A program made the translations under genes and the position numbers. The notes under the pieces are model-generated. The model was not told the origin of the DNA, searched no databases, and saw only the letters and a list, made by a program, of their open reading frames with translations. Positions 7,701 to 13,782 of a stretch of DNA of 58,814 nt are shown one piece after another (position 1 is the stretch's first letter; the number at the start of each line of letters is the position of its first letter). The stretch is from Lishizhenia tianjinensis (lineage in GTDB: Bacteria; Bacteroidota; Bacteroidia; Flavobacteriales_D; Crocinitomicaceae): assembly GCF_900116425.1 (NCBI RefSeq), contig NZ_FPAS01000007.1:1-58814 (forward strand), in the 5' to 3' direction.

Positions 7701-8042
7701 ATGAAAAACATACTTCCTTTATCTGTATTGATGGTGTTGGTGAGCTGTAAAAAGCCTGATATTAAAACGGATGTACCTGATTGTATAGAGCAGAAAATAA
7801 GCAAATTGTATAACGACAAGGTGCAGAATCCGCCTGCTAAAGTTTACAAATGGGAAGTGGATGGAGAAGTGTATTATTTATTTACGGCCGATTGTTGCGA
7901 TCAATACAGCTATTTGTATGATGAGGAGTGTAAGGTAGTTTGTGCCCCTACGGGTGGATTTACGGGAGGTGGAGATGGAACTTGTCCTGAATGGCAAGGT
8001 GAAGTAGTAGAAACTTTGGTTTGGGAAGATGATAGGGATTAG
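7701..8042 (+). CDS. Small lipoprotein, cysteine-rich (DUF6970-like)
   Basis: A 113-residue exported protein. The signal peptide ends in the lipobox 'LVSC' with Cys16 as the lipidation site, so it should be anchored in the membrane by Lgt. The mature part has 'NPPAKVYKWEVDGEVYYLF', a 'DCCDQYSYLYDEECKVVCAPTGG' cluster and 'GDGTCPEW', a pattern I associate from memory with the Bacteroidota family DUF6970. Five closely spaced Cys suggest disulfides or metal binding; function is unknown. It is the first gene of a tight run of four (to 9637); its stop lies 1 bp before the next probable start. Confidence 0.75.
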   Translation: MKNILPLSVLMVLVSCKKPDIKTDVPDCIEQKISKLYNDKVQNPPAKVYKWEVDGEVYYLFTADCCDQYSYLYDEECKVVCAPTGGFTGGGDGTCPEWQGEVVETLVWEDDRD

Positions 8043-8043
8043 A

Positions 8044-8553
8044 ATGGATGTGAGAAACCCTTACTTTAATTATCATTTTTCAATTGCACTACTGCTTTCT
8101 ATTATACTAATTCCGTCTATTTCTGGAATTTTCTTTGATGATTTACTTTGGTTCTATGCTTTGGGTGTAAAGAAGTTAAAATTGGTTGTTCTTGGAGTGA
8201 TTCTTTATTACGAAGCAAAATTAACAAGCTTTAAATGGTATATGAATGTTGTTATACTTACGGCAGTGGGGATAGTGATTGATTTCCTAAGTAAAATTAT
8301 GCACTGGCCAAACTTTATCATTGGATTAAAATACCTTCCCTTGCTATTTTTTGTTTTTGCGATAGTGGTTCATTGGAAGAAAAAGGATAGACCTTTTTAT
8401 CATCTACTCTTTTTAACGTATATTCCTTTAATGTTTCTACATCTTAATTTTAGGATGAGTGAAACCATGTGGTGGTGCGACTTTTTGCTTACGTTGGTAA
8501 TTTGGATAGTAAGCTTAATCGTATTGTTCCGAAAAGAAAAAAGTAGATTATGA
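8044..8553 (+). CDS. Integral membrane protein, tandem paralogue A
   Basis: A hydrophobic protein of about 169 residues with roughly five membrane segments and no recognised domain. The ATG at 8044 follows the upstream stop by 1 bp and aligns better with the next gene's start than the ATG at 8029, which would overlap the lipoprotein gene by 14 bp. It is similar to the next gene from end to end: both have 'LLLS..LIPSISG' or 'LLSLIAIPAASG', then a short loop with 'LW', then 'KLKLVVLGVILYYE' or 'GLQLFLIFVIIFFE' and a similar third helix. The two are a tandem duplication. The last codons overlap the next ATG by 4 bp, so the genes are probably translationally coupled. Confidence 0.7.
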   Translation: MDVRNPYFNYHFSIALLLSIILIPSISGIFFDDLLWFYALGVKKLKLVVLGVILYYEAKLTSFKWYMNVVILTAVGIVIDFLSKIMHWPNFIIGLKYLPLLFFVFAIVVHWKKKDRPFYHLLFLTYIPLMFLHLNFRMSETMWWCDFLLTLVIWIVSLIVLFRKEKSRL

Positions 8554-9059
8554 CAACTAAAAAAACATATCACTTAGTACTCTTTGTACTTTTAAGTTTA
8601 ATTGCAATACCTGCAGCATCAGGTTTGTTAACGGGGAATTATCTCTGGTATCAAACCTTGAATGTGAAAGGACTTCAACTCTTTTTGATCTTTGTGATTA
8701 TCTTTTTTGAGTTTCGATTGGCCGAAAAGAAATGGTTGCAAATTCTTATAGGTGTAATAGGTGGAGCCGTTGTTTTGGGCTACATTTTTAAACTATTACA
8801 AATACAAGGCACCAAAGAGTTGTTCTTATTAGGGGCGCTCTTGTTTCCTATTCCAGTTCTAATAAAAGGTGTTGTAAATAAAGGGAGAGGCTTGCTAGAA
8901 TTTGTGGTTTCTTTGTACATAGCTGCGCACGCCACTTTTATGATTTATCCACATTTAGATGGCCTTTGGAAGATAGATGCCGGCGTATTGTTTGCTGCTT
9001 GGGCAGCAAGTGCATTGCTCTTTTTCTGGGGCGTTTTAAAGAAGGATAGGGCGTATTGA
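8550..9059 (+). CDS. Integral membrane protein, tandem paralogue B
   Basis: A 169-residue protein with about five hydrophobic helices, a diverged copy of the preceding gene (same length, same helix spacing, shared 'SG....LW' and '..FFE' or '..YYE' positions). No catalytic or transport motif is visible. The start overlaps the previous stop and its own TGA overlaps the next ATG by one base, so the three membrane-protein genes form one translational unit. Function unknown; the context gives no substrate. Confidence 0.7.
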   Translation: MTTKKTYHLVLFVLLSLIAIPAASGLLTGNYLWYQTLNVKGLQLFLIFVIIFFEFRLAEKKWLQILIGVIGGAVVLGYIFKLLQIQGTKELFLLGALLFPIPVLIKGVVNKGRGLLEFVVSLYIAAHATFMIYPHLDGLWKIDAGVLFAAWAASALLFFWGVLKKDRAY

Positions 9060-9637
9060 TGGAAAAAGTAAAGCATTCTTTTTTAAAGAGAATTCTGTTT
9101 ACTATTCTCTCACTGTTTTTAGTTTTTCAAAGTATTCATTTAACGAAAGCTCTTTGGAAAGAGGAAGAATTGAGCAGTGTTGAATGCTTCATTTGGTCTT
9201 TTTTGTTGAACCTTTTTGTAACCGGTGTCTTTGCCTTTTTATCATTTGCTTTTCCCATTTCTAAACTCTTTAACCCAACTTTTTATTCCAATGTTTCGGC
9301 ATCAAGAATTGTGGGTTTGTATAGTTTTTTTGGCGTAAAATATTTTAAGAAGCTGTTGATGTTCTTTTATTGGGGACGGAAGAAACAGAGAAAGGAGTTT
9401 TTTTCTGGTGGGAAGAAAGGAATTGATGCTCTTGACTTTAAAAGTAAACAAGCAGAAATAGGTCACTTTTTACCCTTCATGGTCTTACTTGTGTTAAGCG
9501 TTGTTATTTTTATACAGGGAAAAGTACTGTTAAGTGCCTTGATTTTAGCCATTAACCTTTTGGGTAACTTTTATCCTGTGCTCATGCAGCGCAAACTCAG
9601 GCTGCGACTTCAAGTTTTCCAAAACATTAAAAAATAA
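9059..9637 (+). CDS. Predicted integral membrane protein with a possible CrtO-type acyltransferase C-terminus
   Basis: A 192-residue membrane protein with about four helices. I place the start at the ATG at 9059, which overlaps the upstream TGA by one base; a TTG three bases earlier is possible. The middle has 'SFAFPISKLFNPTFY' and a basic loop. The C-terminal third has 'IGHFLPFMVLL', a helix, then 'INLLGNFYPVLMQRKLRLRL', whose N..NFYP..(L/M)QR..R.R spacing resembles the end of glycosyl-diaponeurosporenoate acyltransferase (CrtO)-like proteins. That resemblance is from pattern memory and needs a profile search. No carotenoid gene is nearby. Confidence 0.6.
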   Translation: MEKVKHSFLKRILFTILSLFLVFQSIHLTKALWKEEELSSVECFIWSFLLNLFVTGVFAFLSFAFPISKLFNPTFYSNVSASRIVGLYSFFGVKYFKKLLMFFYWGRKKQRKEFFSGGKKGIDALDFKSKQAEIGHFLPFMVLLVLSVVIFIQGKVLLSALILAINLLGNFYPVLMQRKLRLRLQVFQNIKK

Positions 9638-9643
9638 TCAACT

Positions 9644-9686
9644 GTATATTGTGCTTATTTGATATACATTTGCTAAATTAGTATAT
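9644..9686 (+). promoter_or_regulatory. Three alternating GTATAT/ATATAC half-sites plus a -7 box before the IS1-type regulator
   Basis: GTATAT at 9644-9649, ATATAC at 9662-9667 and GTATAT at 9681-9686 (the last overlapping the ATG at 9685) form two overlapping inverted repeats whose half-site starts are 18 and 19 bp apart, just under two helical turns. Inside lies TACATTTG (9665-9672), a match to TAnnTTTG. A DNA-binding protein on these sites would block promoter and start codon, so autoregulation by the downstream gene is the natural guess. Confidence 0.45.
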
Positions 9687-10104
9687 GTCAGAGAAAAAAT
9701 GCCCCAATTGTTCCAGTGAAAATTTCGTTAAAAGCGGGATTGTAAACAAGCGACAACGTTATAAATGCAAAGATTGTTCTTACTATTTTACTGTGTTTAA
9801 AGAAGGAAAGAAAATCTCTGATTATTACGTAAATAAAGCCTTGCAGTTGTATTTAGAGGGGTTGACCTATAGAGAAATAGAACGCGTTTTAGGCGTATCA
9901 CACGTTAGCGTTTTGAACTGGGTGAAGAAGTACAAAGTAAAACGACCAGAACGCACCAATTATCATCCTTCCTATAAAATTTTAAATGCCGCAGAATTAG
10001 CAAACTACTTTAAAGATACGGAAAACCTGAAGGGCTCTGGTGCCATAGTTACCGAGTTGGGAGACAAGTTTATGCTGATTAAATGGGAGCGTTTTAAGGA
10101 TTAA
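9685..10104 (+). CDS. IS1/InsA-type zinc-ribbon and helix-turn-helix protein, probably a domesticated regulator
   Basis: A 139-residue protein with two parts. The N-terminus has a zinc ribbon (Cys6, Cys9, Cys28, Cys31; 'CPNCSS' and 'CKDC') followed by a helix-turn-helix (about 57-82, 'LTYREIERVLGVSHVSVLNWVKKY'), the layout of the InsA/IS1 transposase N-terminal region. The C-terminal 50 residues ('NAAELANYF', 'GSGAIVTELGDKFMLIKW') are not transposase-like and no DDE catalytic domain or inverted repeats follow, so this is not a working insertion sequence. It sits just upstream of a porin and symporter operon and its start overlaps symmetric half-sites. I infer a transcription factor derived from a transposase that controls itself and perhaps the following genes. 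Confidence 0.75.
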   Translation: MSEKKCPNCSSENFVKSGIVNKRQRYKCKDCSYYFTVFKEGKKISDYYVNKALQLYLEGLTYREIERVLGVSHVSVLNWVKKYKVKRPERTNYHPSYKILNAAELANYFKDTENLKGSGAIVTELGDKFMLIKWERFKD

Positions 10105-10211
10105 AACTATAAGGTTTACAATTTTATATATCACTTTAGCAAACTTCATAAGTTTATTTCAATTTGGTCATAGGAAAAAATAGCGCTTTAGCTATTGAAA
10201 TTCAAATGACT

Positions 10212-11441
10212 ATGAAAACTACTATTTGCTATGGAGCGCTCTTTTGCGCTTTACTCTTTGGAGGAGCGGCACAGGCTCAAAAGTCACCAGATATCTATAA
10301 AGGTGGATTGAAAGTGAGTCTGAATGATGATGGCTCCAAATATTTCAGATTAATTTCTTGGGCCCAAATTCAAGCGGCTTATTCAGATAATGTAGCCCCT
10401 AATGCTTCACCTGTAAATTTCAACCTCAGAAGAGCACGTGTGTTGATGTACTCTCAAATTTCAAAGAAATTTCTCATCCTTACCCATTTTGGATTGAACA
10501 GTTTAAACGCAGGGAATATGTCACCCGTAGGTACAGGTGCCAATGCACAACTCTTTTTCCACGATGTTTGGGGACAGTACTCAGTTGGTAAAAATCATGC
10601 GGTAGGAGCGGGACTCCATTATTTTAATGGTGTTTCTAGGTTGAACAACCAAAGTACTCTAAATATGATGACTTTAGACAACAACCGCCAATCGTGGTCT
10701 ACCCTTGGATTAACCGATCAATTTGCGCGACATCTTGGGATATTTGCCAAAGGTGCTATTGGGAAGTTACAATACAGAGTGGCCATGAATGATGCCATGA
10801 CCAATGGTTTGGATATGCGTGATCCTGAATTAAACGGAGGAGCGGTTTACGGAGGAAAACGTTTACTAGGGTCTCAAAAAGCAGGGTTTGCCTACGCCGG
10901 TTATTTCGAATACCAATTCTGGGATAAAGAATCGAATTTCTTGCCTTTTAAAGTAGGAACCTATGCCGGTTCTAAAAAAGTTTTAAATGTAGGAGCAGGT
11001 TTCTTTGCGCATCCTAACGGGGCTGTGGTTGCCACAGATACAGTGGGAGGTATGCGTGGTGAAAATGTTCTGCTTTTTGCCGGAGATGTTTTCTATGAAC
11101 AACCTATAGGGTCTAAAGGCGGAGCTATTTCGGCTTACGCTACTTATCAAATGAACGATTACGGAGAAGATTATTTATTCAGTGCATATGGAACGGGGAG
11201 CATGATTTATGGCCATGTTGGTTATGTAATTCCTGGTAGAGCTGACAAGCCAAAAATTCAGCCCTATGTTTCGTATGCGGTGAACCAGTATGACGCTTCT
11301 AATATCAATAGAAATGTATTGGGCGTGGGAGTAAACTACTACTTAACTGGGCACCATTCTAAATTAACCCTTGAGTATAAACAGCAACAGTTCGGTGCAA
11401 CCACAAACGGAGTTACGCTGCAAGCTATGATATACCTATAA
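10212..11441 (+). CDS. Outer-membrane porin (phosphate-selective-porin-like)
   Basis: A 409-residue exported beta-barrel protein. I choose the ATG at 10212 because it gives a clean signal peptide ('MKTTICYGALFCALLFGG', cleavage after 'AQA'); an ATG at 10206 and a TTG at 10164 are open in frame but less likely. The mature protein begins 'QKSPDIYKGGLKVSL', then 'NLRRARVLMYSQISKKFLILTHFG', typical of Bacteroidota porins of the Porin_O/P type, with alternating strands and a terminal hydrophobic residue. It lies 11 bp upstream of the symporter small subunit, so it should carry the same solutes across the outer membrane that the symporter takes up, most likely small carboxylates. Confidence 0.82.
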   Translation: MKTTICYGALFCALLFGGAAQAQKSPDIYKGGLKVSLNDDGSKYFRLISWAQIQAAYSDNVAPNASPVNFNLRRARVLMYSQISKKFLILTHFGLNSLNAGNMSPVGTGANAQLFFHDVWGQYSVGKNHAVGAGLHYFNGVSRLNNQSTLNMMTLDNNRQSWSTLGLTDQFARHLGIFAKGAIGKLQYRVAMNDAMTNGLDMRDPELNGGAVYGGKRLLGSQKAGFAYAGYFEYQFWDKESNFLPFKVGTYAGSKKVLNVGAGFFAHPNGAVVATDTVGGMRGENVLLFAGDVFYEQPIGSKGGAISAYATYQMNDYGEDYLFSAYGTGSMIYGHVGYVIPGRADKPKIQPYVSYAVNQYDASNINRNVLGVGVNYYLTGHHSKLTLEYKQQQFGATTNGVTLQAMIYL

Positions 11442-11452
11442 ACTATAAAGCT

Positions 11453-11722
11453 ATGAGTAAAGACAAAGAAAATGCAAAAGCCTATTGGAAGGAAAACCTA
11501 AGGTACCTCACCATTTTGTTGGTGATATGGTTTGTGGTTTCCTATGTTCTCGGAATCTTATTTAGAGAAGAATTGAACCAATTTAAGTTGGGAGGCTTTA
11601 AACTCGGATTTTGGTTTGCACAGCAAGGATCCATCTATGTGTTCTGTATCCTGATTTTTGTTTATGTACGCTTGATGAACAAATTGGACAAGAAATACGG
11701 TTACGAAGAGAAAGAAGATTAA
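11453..11722 (+). CDS. DUF4212 small subunit of a sodium:solute symporter
   Basis: An 89-residue membrane protein with two helices, matching DUF4212 (TIGR03647): 'AYWKENLRYLTILLVIWFVVSY', 'GFKLGFWFAQQGSIYVF' and a charged tail 'LDKKYGYEEKED'. Family members always accompany the large VC_2705-type symporter, as here (21 bp upstream of it), like YjcH beside the acetate permease ActP of E. coli. Its exact job is unknown; it is taken to be an accessory subunit in the cytoplasmic membrane. Confidence 0.92.
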   Translation: MSKDKENAKAYWKENLRYLTILLVIWFVVSYVLGILFREELNQFKLGGFKLGFWFAQQGSIYVFCILIFVYVRLMNKLDKKYGYEEKED

Positions 11723-11743
11723 TAATGAAATTAAAATAAGATT

Positions 11744-13522
11744 ATGTCAGTAGAAGTATGGACTTATATACTAGTGGGAGTAACCTTCTCCCTCTATTTT
11801 GGAATTGCGATTTGGGCGAGAGCCGGATCGACCAAAGAATTTTATGTTGCAGGTGGAGGGGTTTCTCCGCTAGCAAATGGTATGGCCACAGCGGCCGATT
11901 GGATGAGTGCGGCTTCCTTTATTTCCATGGCCGGAATAATTTCTTTTAGTGGATATGATGGTTCAGTTTATCTTATGGGATGGACAGGTGGTTATGTACT
12001 TTTAGCCTTATTGTTGGCTCCTTATTTAAGGAAGTTTGGAAAGTTTACAGTTCCTGATTTTATTGGAGATAGATACTATTCGAATGCAGCAAGAACAGTT
12101 GCGGTTATCTGTGCTTTGATAGTTTCCTTTACGTATGTTGCCGGACAAATGAGAGGTGTGGGAATTGTGTTCTCTCAGTTTCTTCAAGTGGATATTGTTT
12201 TAGGGGTTATTATAGGTATGGCAGTTGTACTTGTATTCGCCTTTTTAGGAGGAATGAAAGGTATTACCTATACCCAAGTAGTTCAGTATTGTGTATTGAT
12301 TTTTGCCTTCATGGTTCCCGCTATTTTTATCTCCTTTCAAATGACAGGAAATCCAATTCCTCAATTGGGAATGGGAAGCAAGATGTCTGACGGAACTTAT
12401 ATTTTGGATAAACTCGATTCTTTACACACAGAATTAGGGTTTAAAGAATATACCAGTGGTTCTAAATCTACATGGGATGTTTTTGCCATTACTTTGGCTT
12501 TGATGGCAGGTACGGCAGGATTACCTCACGTAATTGTAAGATTCTTTACCGTGCCTAAGGTGAAGGATGCACGTAAGTCTGCAGGATTGGCCTTGTTGTT
12601 TATTGCTATTCTTTATACAACAGCGCCGGCAGTATCTGTATTCGCGAGAACAAACTTGATTCAAACCGTAAGTGAAACTTCTTATTCTGAAATACCAGCT
12701 TGGTTTAAGAACTGGGAAGAAACGGGCTTGATTGCTTGGTCAGACAAAAATGGGGATGGAAAAATTCAATATGTTGCGGGTTCTGCTATAGACGGGAAAA
12801 AGCCAGTTTTTGGTCCTGAAAGAGGTGTGAATGGTGAACGAATGGTAACCAATCCTAACCTTTCTGAAGTTAATGAATTATACGTAGATAGAGATATCAT
12901 GGTATTGGCCAATCCAGAAATTGCAAAGCTTCCAAACTGGGTAATAGCCTTAGTAGCAGCGGGTGGATTAGCAGCGGCATTGTCAACGGCAGCTGGATTG
13001 TTGTTGGTGATCTCAACTTCTGTTTCGCATGATTTGGTGAAAAAACAAATCAAACCAGATATCTCAGATAAAGGAGAGTTATTGGTGGCACGTATCAGTA
13101 TTTTTGTCGCTGTTATTGTTGCTGGTTTATTTGGTATTTACCCTCCAGGATTTGTAGCAGCCGTTGTGGCCTTGGCCTTTGGTTTGGCGGCAGCATCTTT
13201 CTTCCCGGCTATTATTTTAGGAATCTTTGATAAGCGCATGAACAAAGAGGGAGCCATCGCCGGAATGGTTGTAGGTATCGTATTGATGTTGTACTATATG
13301 ATACGTTTCAAAACTGGATTAATCGGAGTAATGGATCCATCTCCAGCCGAAGACTGGTGGTTTGGAACCTCTCCAGAAGGATTCGGAACCATTGCCATGT
13401 TAATCAACTTCACGGTTTCTGTAGTGGTTTCTAGGTTAACTCCACCTCCTCCGAAAAATGTGCAAGAAATTGTAGAAGATATTCGTATACCTTCAGGTGC
13501 GGGAGAGGCGCAACAACATTAA
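11744..13522 (+). CDS. Sodium:solute symporter, VC_2705 subfamily (ActP-like carboxylate permease)
   Basis: A 592-residue SLC5-type transporter with about 13 helices, probable importer of acetate or a similar short carboxylate with Na+. 'FYVAGGGVSPLANGMATAADWMSAASF' (about 33-59), 'GLPHVIVRFF' (about 259-268) and 'LAAALSTAAGLLLVISTSVSHDLV' are SLC5/ActP signatures. A family-specific loop inserted after about residue 320 carries 'SDKNGDGKI' (Asp334, Asn336, Asp338), which resembles the first half of a calcium loop but lacks the acidic residue expected at position 12. It forms an operon with the porin and DUF4212 gene, and a 13-bp terminator follows, separating it from the sensor genes. Confidence 0.93.
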   Translation: MSVEVWTYILVGVTFSLYFGIAIWARAGSTKEFYVAGGGVSPLANGMATAADWMSAASFISMAGIISFSGYDGSVYLMGWTGGYVLLALLLAPYLRKFGKFTVPDFIGDRYYSNAARTVAVICALIVSFTYVAGQMRGVGIVFSQFLQVDIVLGVIIGMAVVLVFAFLGGMKGITYTQVVQYCVLIFAFMVPAIFISFQMTGNPIPQLGMGSKMSDGTYILDKLDSLHTELGFKEYTSGSKSTWDVFAITLALMAGTAGLPHVIVRFFTVPKVKDARKSAGLALLFIAILYTTAPAVSVFARTNLIQTVSETSYSEIPAWFKNWEETGLIAWSDKNGDGKIQYVAGSAIDGKKPVFGPERGVNGERMVTNPNLSEVNELYVDRDIMVLANPEIAKLPNWVIALVAAGGLAAALSTAAGLLLVISTSVSHDLVKKQIKPDISDKGELLVARISIFVAVIVAGLFGIYPPGFVAAVVALAFGLAAASFFPAIILGIFDKRMNKEGAIAGMVVGIVLMLYYMIRFKTGLIGVMDPSPAEDWWFGTSPEGFGTIAMLINFTVSVVVSRLTPPPPKNVQEIVEDIRIPSGAGEAQQH

Positions 13523-13540
13523 TTAGAAATGAAAATTATA

Positions 13541-13574
13541 AGGAAAAAACAACTCATTTGGGTTGTTTTTTCCT
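13541..13574 (+). terminator. Terminator after the symporter operon
   Basis: A perfect 13-bp stem (13541-13553 with 13562-13574) with an 8-nt loop; the descending arm holds a six-T run. It divides the transport operon from the sensor operon. Confidence 0.85.
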
Positions 13575-13587
13575 ATTTTAACCTACC

Positions 13588-13782
13588 ATGAAAAAAAGGC
13601 ATGAACAAAAATTTGTAGTTCTTTCCATCGTCGCTTTGCTGGCATTTAATGTGCCCTTTGTATTGATGTTTGATAGCAACGAAGCCGTGGGTGGAATACC
13701 TGTGTTATACCTCTACATTTTTAGTGTTTGGTTGCTCATTGTATTATTTGCTTACCGTATCCTTTCTAAGTTCTATGAATAG
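13588..13782 (+). CDS. Small two-helix membrane protein heading the sensor operon
   Basis: A 64-residue protein with a basic start ('MKKRHEQK') and two hydrophobic helices (about 10-29 and 40-58) separated by a short 'FDSNEAVGG' loop. It overlaps the histidine-kinase start by 8 bp. Similar tiny membrane proteins precede SLC5-type sensor kinases in other bacteria, and their role is not established; an accessory subunit of the sensor, parallel to DUF4212 for the transporter, is a reasonable inference. Confidence 0.75.
   Translation: MKKRHEQKFVVLSIVALLAFNVPFVLMFDSNEAVGGIPVLYLYIFSVWLLIVLFAYRILSKFYE

Noticed and set aside
9685-10104. An active IS1-type insertion sequence
   Set aside because: Only the InsA-like DNA-binding part is present; there is no DDE catalytic domain, no terminal inverted repeats and no target duplication, and the C-terminus is a different domain.
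13670-13774. N-terminal extension of the sensor kinase upstream of 13775
   Set aside because: It would overlap the small membrane-protein gene by more than 100 bp; the ATG at 13775 gives a normal SLC5-type first helix.
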